Shown: piece by piece, positions 1-9,754 of the stretch
Position numbering within the stretch: the first letter of the stretch is position 1
Layout of the letters: every line of letters starts with the position of its first letter
From: Struthio camelus
Lineage: Eukaryota > Chordata > Aves > Struthioniformes > Struthionidae
Direction: 5' to 3'
DNA length: 64,000 nucleotides
NCBI RefSeq assembly: GCF_040807025.1
Contig: NC_090981.1
Location: 37,675,817 to 37,739,816 of the forward strand
Position numbers and translations under genes: made by a program
Notes under the pieces: model-generated
Seen by the model: the letters and a program-made list of their open reading frames with translations, nothing else
What the model was told of the DNA's origin: nothing
Database searches by the model: none

Positions 1-3000
1 TTTGATGCTTTTCACTACATCAAAATATTTACCCCATTTAATATAATTAAGCACAAATCCTTCATTTTTTTAAGTCTTCACATTTATACTAAATTTCATT
101 CCTGTAGGGTGGCATACTGCTTAGTAAAATAGCAGTTAAAAGTTGGTGCTCACAACTTTTTCCCTCCCTTAAAGAAAAAAAAAGGCACTTTAGCTGTCCA
201 ACCTGGTGCTGAAGTCACAGCTTGGAGAAGGGAGCAGTGAATTCTTCATATTGGGACTAGTAATATTTTTCATATGCATATGAGATAGGATGTCTTTTTT
301 TTTCCCCCCTTATTTCTTGCTAATAGTTTACTTTTCCTTCATGTTGAAACCTTTTTATAGCTGAAAAAATTACTTTCTTTAGAAGCGGTTAACATCTTTC
401 TTGCTTTTTTGATTATCTACCACTGTACACTGAGCAGATGTTTTCATTCATCTGTCCACATCTGCCTGAGTGATCATGACTAGCTCCAAATGCATCACTT
501 GCAATTGAGAAATTTAAATTACCCCATTACTACCTTGCCATTATCTCTTCTAAATTTCATCTGCTATCATGTTGCTTAAAAATTAGCAACCTTTGTACAC
601 CTTTGAGATACGTGATATAGTACAAATATATTTGGAGCGCTGCTTTGCCATCCCATTTGTGCTGAAGTTTCACTATTTGTTATTTTAAAAAATTTTAATT
701 TGTAATACACGCTCTCTTCCACTCCCCATCCAAATACTTAATTTGGTAGCTCCAGAGCACTCTATAAAGTCTTTTTCACTATTCAGCTGTGTTTATGGAA
801 ATGAGACAACATAATGTTCTAGAGTAAACCAAAAAAATCCCCCAACTGGAACCATTTCAAGTATCAAAACACAAGGACATCCTCTAAATTTCATCTTTTA
901 AAATTTAAATGAAAAAATGCTTAAAGGCTACTTGTATCTAATATCATTAAAACGCTGAAGTGTGAACCTCTCTGGAAACAGTGAAACTATTTTGAGCCAA
1001 AACAGAATTTCTGTGTGCTCGTGTGTGTAATATATATCAGGCACCATAAGGGATTTTTTCCTTACAGCCAGCAAAGAAAATAGCTTATCATTTACACAGG
1101 TTTAACTTATTTCCCAGCTGCTCTTTAACCATCGTCTTCTTTCCATTGAACAATTCTAATGATAGAGAAGCACTACTTGCACAGTGCTTTTTGTCTATAA
1201 CATCAAGCCCATGACTGTTTTAGTTTTCTACCTCTTGTTTTTTGAATTGATTTACTTTCTACCAAGTCTGGGATCCCAAAAGGCTATTTTGAAAATGAAT
1301 ATTTTATGGGTTATATTGTATAGCTGTGCAGTGGTACAGACTGTTTTATGTTTTTGCTAACTTATTTCTAGAACTCCCACTTTTTAACAAATTTGATCTG
1401 TTCCTACTTTATTATACACATGTAAGAACAAATTGATATTTATCAGCATTGCCATCTCTGAAAACACTCTGGGCTATTTCCATGTTACTCCATGTGGTGA
1501 AAAGTTGCTTCGAGAAGTCATTCTTCAGTTAGATTCCGGCTCCATTAAGGTCGATGAAAGCTTGGTATTTAATAGGGTCATAAATTCACACTAGACACCC
1601 CCTAACTTCTGGGGGAGGAAAGCAGGGTGGGGGTTGTTGGGCTGTAGAGATGGGCTAGTTCCATTTACTTGAAGACTGAGAGGCACCAAGCAGCCAAATC
1701 TTCCAAGTCAGGTGCTATTATTTCAAATTTTAACATTACTGAAAAGGCTTATTTTTCTTTATAGTATGTATGTTCCTTATCTGCTTCCTGAGCCCAGTAC
1801 AGGATTTTCCACCAGAGATCACTTACTCCACTCCAGTATTTTGCTGCGATACATAAGACTTTCAACGCTGTGGGACTAGGAATGGGAGAAAACAGTGAAA
1901 TATACTGTGAACAGTGATTAGTAGTAGATACATGTCATAAATCTACCCAGAGTTTCTCTGGCTTACCCATTCAGCAGTCAGTAAGAAAACAGAGGAGTAG
2001 GAGGTCTTAAATAGGAAGCAATAGAATGGGTAAAACAGAACAGATTTAGGCCAAAATAATTTTAGGAGTAGCAGGAAAAAAGTTTTTGCAGGCAGTGACA
2101 CACACTCCTAAAAATCAAGCTACGATATTGGCAACGATCTTTTCATAACAGCAAAGAAAGAAATACAATCTGGAATTGTACCTTTGTGAAATTAAAGTCT
2201 GTCAAATATCTGATGTTAATGATAGGTGCTACTTATGTCTGGATGAAAACTGGTATTTCTACCAACTATTTTAGACTTTGTTTTGTTCAACAGTGATCGA
2301 TAATCTGGGAGTAAAAAATGTCTTTGAGTAAAATGATCAGACTACCTCAGTTTGCATTAATAGAAAGACAAGTTAAAACAGATCTGGTAACTGGTTTCTA
2401 CTAGAGCTGAAAGTTTTGAAAAACTAAGGCAACAAACTAGTGAAATCAAATAGAGAATCTACAGCCTGGATAACTGATGGCACTTGAAAGTTACTGAAAA
2501 CTGCTCAAGCAAAGCCTACAGAGAAACAGTCCAAATCTAAAGGAATTAGTTACAGCTTTGAAAGCACATAAACTGAGTTTATAATCAATGGAGAATAAGG
2601 CTACCCATTTTGAAACTTAAAATATATAGATGATTCGTTAGAAGTGCAAGCTAGTAACTGGAGAACTGCATGGATCAAATACAGCAAGTGTTCTTAATTT
2701 TTTTCTGCTTTCTTAATATATTAAGTGAGCAGATGAGATTAAAAAGGCCACAGCAAAGTTCTGCTAAACTTTCCTTTTAAAGGAAAGAATAATTAATAGA
2801 TACAGAAACAGGATACCATAACCATAGGTTTTATCAAATACTAATTCATAGCTGACCAACATGATATATTTAAGTCACCTAACTTGCTCCAAGCAGAGAT
2901 AACATGAATTAATTGTTTGTACTACTCCTGCTAGCAAACACAAAGAGGAGGAGTACACAGTAGATGCAAGCTGGAAAACAACTCTCAGTGCAGTGGAGGT

Positions 3001-5429
3001 TTAGATCATACCCTAGAGTATGCCCTATTGTTGCAGTAATAGAAATTAAGTGAAACAGCATGAGATGCAAGGTTATGCGTACAGTGATTCTCACCAATAA
3101 TTTTTATAAGCTGTTGGGGTGGTGTGGGGGGAGGAAATAGGGTCGTAATTTTCAAATTACTTATAAACTAGTAGCTCCTAGGACCTCTTTGTTCCTAAAT
3201 GACTATAATCCATCACTGTAATGACATTATGAAAGAGATAATTACAGTTTTAGAATAAACAATGAGAGGAGGAAAGCTCTAAAAATTCACCTAAAATAAC
3301 CAAGTTTAGCCAGCCATGTTCAAAAATTGATTTAAATAGAAGTAGAGAGAAGGGAATAATATTCAGAAAGAGCTGATTTTAACAGAAGATTAAAGGAACT
3401 GGTTTGCCCAGAACAGCATGATAAACCTTCACCGATGGTCACTGCTCTTAAATACATCAAGGACTTAGGAGTAACAAGGAGGAAAGCTATGAAAGAGAAA
3501 GCTTTATTTAAAATGTGATCAAGCACTAGTGAGCTGCTACAAGTTAAATACACAATGGAAGTTAAATCTCTATGCTGTACGAAAAACGTGATTCTGTAAC
3601 AGGCTTTCACTATTTACTCTGCACAACAGAGACATCTGACTTGAGTCTCAGCTACTTCCTGTTGCACATGAGTGTCTAGAAGCTCCCACAAAGGTAGTTC
3701 AATTTGATTTTTGCATAAGCAGCACAATTTTTTTTATAGCATCTCAGTTCTTGGAAGAAGCTATAGTCCCATCCCTAGACCAAGAAATTACTGTCAGCTT
3801 TTCCAGATTTCCTAGATAACAGGGGAACAGAACGCTTTGACAGCCACACTGTAAACACACATTAGTTCACTCCAAGGCATGAAGGGACACACACTCTGTA
3901 AAAGTCTGTTCAAAGCAATTATTCTTTAGACAAAAAAGAAAAGTTACAGTAAGAAACAAATTATACCTCATTCTTACAATCTGAAACCTCTAGAGTTTGG
4001 GATCCTTCCTCTGAATCATGAGATTTTCTCCATACAATCATTTTCCTTTGGCCATTGCTGGTCCTTTGACCAAAATCACCATCCTTCATTAGGTTTTCTT
4101 CTGCTTCCAGTGACAGTTTTATCAACAGATATATTCTTCCTCTTTGCCTCTTCCCAATCTCTTCAGACACTACTCATCATTTTAAAGGCACCACTAGGAA
4201 GAGAGATGTGGCACCCAATTACTATTCCATTATGATATTTTTTGCCCCTTTTACACACTTCATTGATTGTATTTCACAATCAACTGATATTAGCCTAGAT
4301 TTGAACTATACTAGCAGAACCTGAACTGTTGTGGAAGTGACCTTTCAGTTCACAAGCTGACAGATGTTGCAAACCATATTACACTGTTATAGAACAGCTT
4401 GTTTTAGGAAGAAAAGCAAGCCAAAGAACCTCACTCAAGGAAAGCAAATCAAAATTCTGGTAACAGCATTATTTGAAAGGATAAAATAACAAATACACTA
4501 GCATAACCCAGTATTGAAGTTACATATTTAGCCAGTGAAGTACTCCCAACAAAGAGCTGCTAAAAATAAGTAGATACACTACTGCAGCATAGATTAATAT
4601 GAAAATGACTTCGTACCTATGCCATGAACAGGGGCACTCATTTAAATTTATGATTGTCATATCCAAGTTGGTAGAAGTATCCTGACAGTATTCTTAACAG
4701 TTCAGAGATTGCCTTTAATTATTCAGATTATATATTAGGCACGAATGTACACTAAGACTAGAACTGCAAACTTAAAGCTATCAATTCTTTAGATACAGCA
4801 ACTAATTTCTTAGTAATAACTAAGAAATTTTGATAAGCTATAGAATCCCTATCACCAATAGGTTTTCTGGCATGGGCTGTAGTTATTGCCTTGTTATATA
4901 CTTGTTTCCAGTTACTTTATACCCCAAGCCTAAAGCATTAGGAAATCAGCTAAGACTCTTCATAGGGCAACCCATATATTCACAGCAATAAGGCAGCAGA
5001 CAGAAGGGATCTTTAGCAGAAGAACTTCAACAAAACTCATGAGAATCTCCTAAGCATGGAAACAAAACCAAATAAGTGTTTTCAACTAATCAACCTGAAA
5101 TACTGAAGACGCAAATTCTGTGGCATGGATTACTGACAGCATACCCACTGTTAGGCTTATTGCCTAATCTATCCCAGGTCATTACTCTACAGTGACTCTA
5201 AAGACTTCTGAGATGTCCACACAGCATCGCAAAGCGACTTAAGTATCCAGTCCATCCTAAAACTCCATTAGCCCAATTTTAGCTTTACAGAGATGGAGAG
5301 AAGAAAAGGAAGGAGAATAAATAACAATTTCAGTTTAAGAACAGGAGATAAAGAACATCAGTGTTCACCCTAATGTCAGTGCATTGCAATTTGAAGGGCT
5401 TCAGGAGTTTCACAAAACAGACAGTCCAA
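1..5429. other. Downstream flank of COX7C, no recognised gene
   Basis: AT-rich sequence with only short open frames, mostly beginning at non-ATG codons. No recognised repeat family. The only stretch with protein-like composition is 3961-4170 (minus), listed separately. Confidence 0.6.
3961..4170 (-). other. Unassigned 69-codon open frame with protein-like composition
   Basis: The frame is rich in Glu, Lys, Arg, Ser and Gln and poor in Phe, Cys and Ile, unlike most chance frames in this AT-rich DNA. It ends near a donor-like AG|GTATAA at about 3966. A good acceptor-like tract (TCTCTCTTCCTAG) lies just upstream at about 4195, but an in-frame TGA falls between that acceptor and the frame, and there is no ATG start. 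It could be a noncoding-RNA exon, a decayed exon or chance. No family is recognised. Confidence 0.2.
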
Positions 5430-5526
5430 GATATTCAGATTAAAGATTTATTTACAGACATATCCAGCATGGTATATAGTTTCAGTCATCTTCCCATTGA
5501 AAGTTGCTGTGTAGAAGGCTTCAGCT
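5430..5526 (-). other. COX7C: COX7C terminal exon (3'UTR) with polyadenylation signal
   Basis: A strong acceptor (TTTTTCTTGCAG, read on the minus strand) ends at 5527, followed by about 97 bases without coding potential. AATAAA lies at 5447-5452 and a GT-rich stretch at about 5405-5420 could be the downstream element, so cleavage near 5430 is likely. COX7C in mammals also has three exons, with little or no coding sequence in the last, which fits. The exact cleavage site is inferred. Confidence 0.8.
5447..5452 (-). promoter_or_regulatory. AATAAA polyadenylation signal of COX7C
   Basis: Canonical hexamer on the minus strand, 74 bases into the terminal exon and followed by GT-rich sequence. Confidence 0.8.
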
Positions 5527-6584
5527 CTGCAAGAAAAAGAATTAACAAATTGAATCTAGAAGAGATATGGAGATGTGCTTTAATTACAATTTTGACCTGC
5601 TTTGCTTCATCCACTACAAATTTTTGTGGCAAAGGCCTGTACTTCTGAGTGTACACAGCCAAGCGCTCAACATCAGTACAGGTCTCCCAGTTTATTTCTT
5701 TCTGGGATGTGAAAGAAAAGCTAAGTGGCCAAAAGTATCAGACTGAAAGAATTATACAGATAATGTGTTCTGCTTATGAAATTCCAGTGAGCATTATATT
5801 CCCTTCCAAAAACTACTCAGGTCATTCCAGCTTCTCAGAAAGATTTGCTACTTCTCACATTATTGCATCTCTGGGTACCAATTATTTCCAAAGTAGGATC
5901 TGTTAAATTGAGTTAAATTAAAGAAGTCTTTCAACTGGAAGTGGCATGCTTCCAGAGCCCACACAGTGTTTGAAACTTACTTTTTCTGTAAAGGTCATCA
6001 GCCAGCATCAGTTAACATGGCACCAGTTGTGATAAAACCACCGTAACCACCTTATTTTAAGAAATGCATTTTATACAGTAAACAAACGAGTGCTGTATGT
6101 AGGTGTCATGATTGTTTTGACATGGTAGAACTGAAGTTCAGAAAGTCTTGTTTTCCATTTTTAACTGGCACATCAGAAAGCGTTTACAGCATCACAGTTT
6201 CTCACACTGTTTTGTTCACATCATGTGTGCCAGATATTTCTACAGATTATACTAGGTATAGCTGTGTTTCTTTAATGAAGGTGGATCTCTTTCGTTACTG
6301 CAATTATCCAAACCGGTACCATTCTACTACCCATTTGCCCAGATGGGGAATACCATGAAGCTGTCTTTGGGGAGTCAAAGTTCACAAATCAATGACAGCT
6401 CAGCAGCTATGTGAAACAAACTTAAGCCTGCTCTATGAGTTTCAGTAGCAACTTCAGACCACAAACTAAGCAGCTGGTCTGGGAAGACCTGTAAAATGTA
6501 GTGATGCTAATAGGTGAAGTTTGACTCCTTAAAGCTCATTTTTGACCAGATTCCAGTGCTAGAGTATCTAACAAAATCAGTTAC
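5527..6584 (-). other. COX7C: COX7C intron 2
   Basis: It separates the stop-codon exon from the 3'UTR exon. The acceptor at 5527 is strong. The donor is less certain: G|GTAACT with GT at 6583-6584 is preferred, and T|GTAATC at 6600-6601 is the alternative. Both lie after the stop codon, so the protein is unaffected. The intron carries one copy of the short repeat that also occurs in intron 1 (6170-6233). Open frames on the plus strand here look like chance. Confidence 0.65.
6170..6233. repeat. Short dispersed repeat, copy A (intron 2)
   Basis: Starts with ACATCAGAAAGCGTTTACAG, identical over 20 bases to 7203-7222, and then continues with weaker similarity to a shared CATCAT-GT-CCAG end. Twenty identical bases inside about 1 kb are not expected by chance. 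The family is not recognised. Confidence 0.6.
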
Positions 6585-6613
6585 CCAGTTAGTGAGATTA
6601 CAGCCTGTCCTCT

Positions 6614-7945
6614 TCATTTCTTAAGGAGCTGGTGTCTGACTATAACAAAAGGGAAGACAAATCCACTTCCGAAAAATGCACACATTACTGCCAATAATCG
6701 CCATTTGTTTTCAATGGAAAATGGAATATTCTGGAAAAGAAAAGAAGTTTTAGTTTTGCAACCAATAAGATACTTTAATTGCTTCCTCATCCACTTAGTA
6801 ACAGTGAGATACCCAGAGCACTAACAGGAAAATTCAGACTGACATACTAAACATTCATTCTCAAAACAATTTTCCTCCCTCCTAAGAGGAGAGGGACCCA
6901 GTACTTAGAAGGACAAGATCATTTAGGCTGGATGTTATCTCTGGAGGTTACGTTCATCACCTCCCCACAGAACTCAAAAGTAAGGCTAAGTGAGACCAGC
7001 TGGTCCAGGACCACATCCAGTTAAGTTTAAATGTCTCTGAGAACAGAGGCCCCACAGTCCCTCTAGGCAATCTGTTCCAGTATTTACTTACCCTCATTCC
7101 AAAAATGTTGTTTCTAGCATTTGATCAAATCTTCTCATGTTAATTGGGTATGAGAAATTAATTTTTAGATGTAGCATTTTAAGACAACATTAAGGATAAG
7201 GTACATCAGAAAGCGTTTACAGTATCATTGTTTCCCCTCATACTGCAATGCTCATCATCTGTACCAGTGCAGCAGAGAGCAGCACTGAAAGAAAGTAAAG
7301 TCATTTTGCATCACCATTTGCTTGGCTATGGCCATAATGGCAGTACCAGGAAAATCCAAAGCCCACACAATGCCAGCCAGAGAACTGGCAAAAGGGCAGC
7401 CATCACCCTGCTCCTCACAACAGCATCCAGCTCACCAGGATAGCAAAACCTGATGATAAACTAAACCCTTTCCAACAGCCTAGTGATGCACTCACCTTGA
7501 ACAAGCACGAGAGGACAGGCCTGTACCTCACTCAGGCAAGCAAGGGTAGGCCCGTACCACACTTAAGCAGCACCCTTACGACCTCTGCAACAACGGTAAC
7601 ACTTCCCCCTCTCCCTTGCCCAGCAGCTGCTGCCGGGCTCACCCCCGAGCGAGGCCTGCAGCAGAGGTGCCTGCGGGCCCAGCAGCACGTGACTAGCACA
7701 GCGCCCCTCAGGGAGGCCTTTCCCGCGGCCTCGGCCTCGGCCCCGTCCCCGAAGAGCCGTTAGCCGCCGTTAACCGCTGCCCGCCCCCGCCGTTACCACC
7801 CCTCCCCCACCCGCAGGCCCCTTCCTTCCCGCGACCTTCCGGGCGGGCCGGGGCCTCCTCCCCTCCTTACCTTTCCGGGCCCGTCCTCATAGTGGCCCCT
7901 GCGGATAGCAGACGTAGCAAACCTGCGCACAGCTCTGGCCAGCAT
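6614..7945 (-). CDS. COX7C: COX7C, cytochrome c oxidase subunit 7C precursor (two coding exons)
   Basis: Nuclear-encoded small subunit of respiratory complex IV in the inner mitochondrial membrane. The CDS is join(7871..7945, 6614..6730) on the minus strand. Exon 1 has 25 codons and ends AAG|GTAAGG; exon 2 has 38 codons plus TGA and follows a TTTTCCAG acceptor, giving 63 residues, the usual length of the precursor. Residues 1-16 ([16 protein letters not shown]) are an Arg-rich mitochondrial presequence. The mature part begins GHYEDGPGK, matching the family start with Gly in place of the usual Ser. A membrane span lies at about residues 38-57 ([20 protein letters not shown]), and the conserved C-terminus is VRHQLLKK. 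Both splice sites are canonical and phase 0, and there are no disabling changes, so this is the functional gene and not a retrocopy. The start is fixed by the presequence. The identification comes from recognising the family, not from a search. Confidence 0.97.
6915..7140 (-). mobile_element. Old CR1 LINE 3'-region fragment in COX7C intron 1
   Basis: Plus-strand phrases such as CCACATCCAGTTAAGTTT and GGCAATCTGTTCCAGTATTT match, with decay, the antisense of the 3' coding end of avian CR1. Order and spacing agree with the better-preserved copy at 21233-21671. The element is therefore a 5'-truncated CR1 inserted in the same orientation as COX7C. It is diverged, and its boundaries are approximate. 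Confidence 0.75.
7203..7268. repeat. Short dispersed repeat, copy B (intron 1)
   Basis: Second copy of the repeat at 6170-6233, in the same orientation and just beyond the old CR1 fragment. Identity drops after the first 20 bases. Confidence 0.6.
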
Positions 7946-8065
7946 AATGGCACCAACAAGGCCGACGCACCAACCGTCTCCCCTCCGCGACCTTCCCGAG
8001 GAGGCGGCGGCGCCGGAGCCTTATGGGATGCGGCGGGGGCGGGGCGGGACGGCTGCTGCCGCGCG

Positions 8066-8084
8066 GCACGATGGGAGCTGTAGT
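8066..8084 (-). promoter_or_regulatory. ZNF143-like site in the COX7C promoter
   Basis: On the minus strand the sequence reads ACTACAGCTCCCATCGTGC, close to the ACTACA-TTCCCA-TGC consensus bound by ZNF143 in many housekeeping and mitochondrial promoters. It lies 121-139 bases upstream of the start codon, in the usual position for such sites. Motif match only. Confidence 0.55.
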
Positions 8085-8123
8085 TCCGCGGCCTGGGCGC
8101 GGCTGGGGCCGCGGCAGCGCCCT

Positions 8124-8135
8124 GCCCGCCATTTT
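8124..8135 (-). promoter_or_regulatory. YY1-like site (AAAATGGCGGGC)
   Basis: The minus strand reads AAAATGGCGGGC, close to the AAnATGGCGGC core of YY1 sites that often sit at or just after start sites in sense orientation. It lies about 180-190 bases upstream of the COX7C ATG and could mark an upstream start site. Motif match only. Confidence 0.4.
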
Positions 8136-8210
8136 CTGGATCTTGCCGCCGCTCCTGGGCGGCCGGAGCGGTTCCCTGAGCGGTGTGCGGAGCCGGGGCG
8201 GGGGGGATGC

Positions 8211-8739
8211 TGTTATCCCCAAAGAAGAGTTCTTTCACCCGGTGTGCAATGAGCTGAGAAACACACAGGGTCGAGCTCCTTGTTGAAGTCATCTCTGCGC
8301 AGAGGCGGGCGCGGGGTGGTAACTCCACAAAGCTAGCACACCTGGTTACGAGGCAGCCTACGCTTTATGTCGTTTAAGCAACAGTTATCAGTCCAGTTTG
8401 CAACTGCATTAAGTCATGCTAGGTCTCATCTTCATTTGAAGTCGCAGTATCCTCTTTTTCTACTACGCGTGCTCTCTGGGGAAGGGGCTTTGATCAGCAG
8501 GGGGCTTCCCTGCTCCTGGGTGGGTTTCATATTAGGCTAGTTAGGCTAGTTCACCCGTGGTTCAAGTAGTTCTCTCCTGTTTATCAACTGCTTTTGTTCT
8601 CTTCGGGTTTATCTGGGTACTTCCTTATCTGGTTGTCTTACAGTGTTGTCTTGCTCCTTCCTTCAGGGTCTTGTTTTGTTAACTACCTGTGAAAGACTGA
8701 ATAATGCCCTAATCTCCCTTTTTCCCCATACCTCCAACA
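8211..8739 (-). repeat. 3' LTR of the endogenous retrovirus (529 bp)
   Basis: Bounded by TGTTGG at its 5' end (minus strand, next to the polypurine tract) and ATAACA at its 3' end, giving TGTT...AACA inverted ends. The U3 part contains a 9-base tandem repeat (TTAGGCTAG on plus at 8532-8549). The U5-side end (about 8290-8320) is CpG-rich. A CATAAAG sequence near 8360 is a possible TATA-like element; no convincing AATAAA was identified. With no 5' LTR partner, target-site duplication and age cannot be judged from within the window. Confidence 0.85.
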
Positions 8740-8740
8740 G

Positions 8741-8751
8741 TTCCCCCCTTT
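8741..8751 (-). other. Polypurine tract of the endogenous retrovirus
   Basis: Minus strand AAAGGGGGGAA, one base from the TGTTGG start of the LTR, which is the standard position for the plus-strand primer of reverse transcription. Confidence 0.85.
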
Positions 8752-8894
8752 GAGACTTAGATTAATAATTCATTATTTCAAATAAGTCTCAAGTAGCGTC
8801 TTTTGGTTTCTTCCCACTGGCGTATATCTTGCTGGAATTCTTCTCTATTTCTTACAGGAAGGCTTTCAGGGCTTTCAGGGAAGACTTACAGGGT

Positions 8895-9291
8895 GGGCTG
8901 TAGTTATCATTATAGGTGAGGATCCTGACATACAGCTCGGATGATTATACCCTTGTTACATCTAAAGATTATGCCAATTACTATAATCAGTATTACAAGT
9001 ATAATCAGGATTTGAAATAAAGTCTGTAGCCATCCCATGAAGTATTTTATTTAACCAGCCATTTTTCATACTGCTCCTCAGATCATGACTAGTGTTTGCT
9101 ATCTGTTCCATTCGATCAAATTGTCTCTTCAGATTTTCCGGGATGTTAGGGATATGGACACAGCAACTGTCATTTTTTAGGTCTGAATAGCCACATACTC
9201 CATGTTCACGAAATAAAAGTAAATCTAGGAGCAAATGATTTTGTAAAGCCGTCTTGGAGGGGGCCTGCAAGCGAGAATTTAGTTCCTCCAT
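8895..9291 (-). pseudogene. env remnant: transmembrane-subunit ectodomain and anchor, frameshifted
   Basis: The frame starting at ATG 9289-9291 runs 109 codons. Residues 16-32 resemble the heptad and immunosuppressive-type helix of gamma-type envelope TM subunits (LQN, LDLLL, EHGVC), followed by a Cys/CysCys motif (C33, C43, C44) and VHIPN. After about residue 72 the frame becomes Asp/Asn-rich, while the adjacent frame holds a run of about 20 Ile, Leu and Val residues. The membrane anchor has therefore been put out of frame by a small indel. No intact envelope can be made from this copy. Confidence 0.8.
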
Positions 9292-9575
9292 CCCATTTCA
9301 TGACCACTTTAGAATATGTTTCCCTTCTTTGTTACACCATGTTATGGTATTATTGGGTACATTTTTTCACGTATGTTCCCACATTGATGTTAAGTTAGTT
9401 GTGAGTATTCCCCAAGGGACTGGTCACTCAGCAGACCTTGGAGTTGGCAAACAGTGATCTGAGTTACATCATGGATTTTCCCAAAAGACTGTGTAAGTTG
9501 TAAGATCAGATTCATATTGCTAATAGGTGAACACAGTAAGATTAAGAGTATTCTTATCCATAGTCCTCTAGACAC
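9292..9575 (-). pseudogene. env remnant: putative signal peptide and surface-subunit scrap
   Basis: A 61-codon frame (9390-9575) begins with a short basic stretch and a hydrophobic core (IRILLILLC) that looks like an envelope signal peptide. Only about 330 bases separate this from the TM helix, whereas a gamma-type surface subunit normally needs more than a kilobase, so most of the surface subunit is missing. Stops and frame changes occur between 9292 and 9390. The assignment rests on position and composition, with no diagnostic surface motif seen. Confidence 0.5.
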
Positions 9576-9754
9576 TGTGGTTTAGCTTGCAAAGATCAAT
9601 ATTCTATAAATAAATCTTATGACTGCAGGCAGCAGTATTACCAATCCACAGCCAGACAATAACAGTCCTTATGAGCACTCTAACTCAGTGTATGCAAGTT
9701 TTGGAGTTCCAGGTGCACTTCATTAGCCTGTATAGTTCTTAGAGAGTCTTAATT

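Larger units (their letters stand above)
6731..7870 (-). other. COX7C: COX7C intron 1
   Basis: GT-AG intron of 1140 bases between codons 25 and 26 (phase 0). It includes the GC-rich downstream half of the CpG island (about 7600-7870), an old CR1 fragment (about 6915-7140) and a short repeat copy (7203-7268) shared with intron 2. Confidence 0.93.
7600..8210. promoter_or_regulatory. CpG island containing the COX7C promoter and first exon
   Basis: Very dense in CpG and GC boxes compared with the AT-rich surroundings. It covers the 5' end of intron 1, exon 1 and 265 bases upstream of the ATG. A GC-box cluster lies at about 8031-8048. The start site is probably within about 20-100 bases upstream of the ATG, by analogy with the short 5'UTR of the human gene, but cannot be fixed from sequence. 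The island stops abruptly at 8210, where a retroviral LTR begins. Confidence 0.85.

Noticed and set aside
7228-8286. Several overlapping open frames on both strands in the CpG island (up to about 110 codons)
   Set aside because: GC-rich sequence has few stop codons. These frames overlap the COX7C exon 1, intron 1 and promoter in other frames and have Pro/Ala/Arg-rich random composition.
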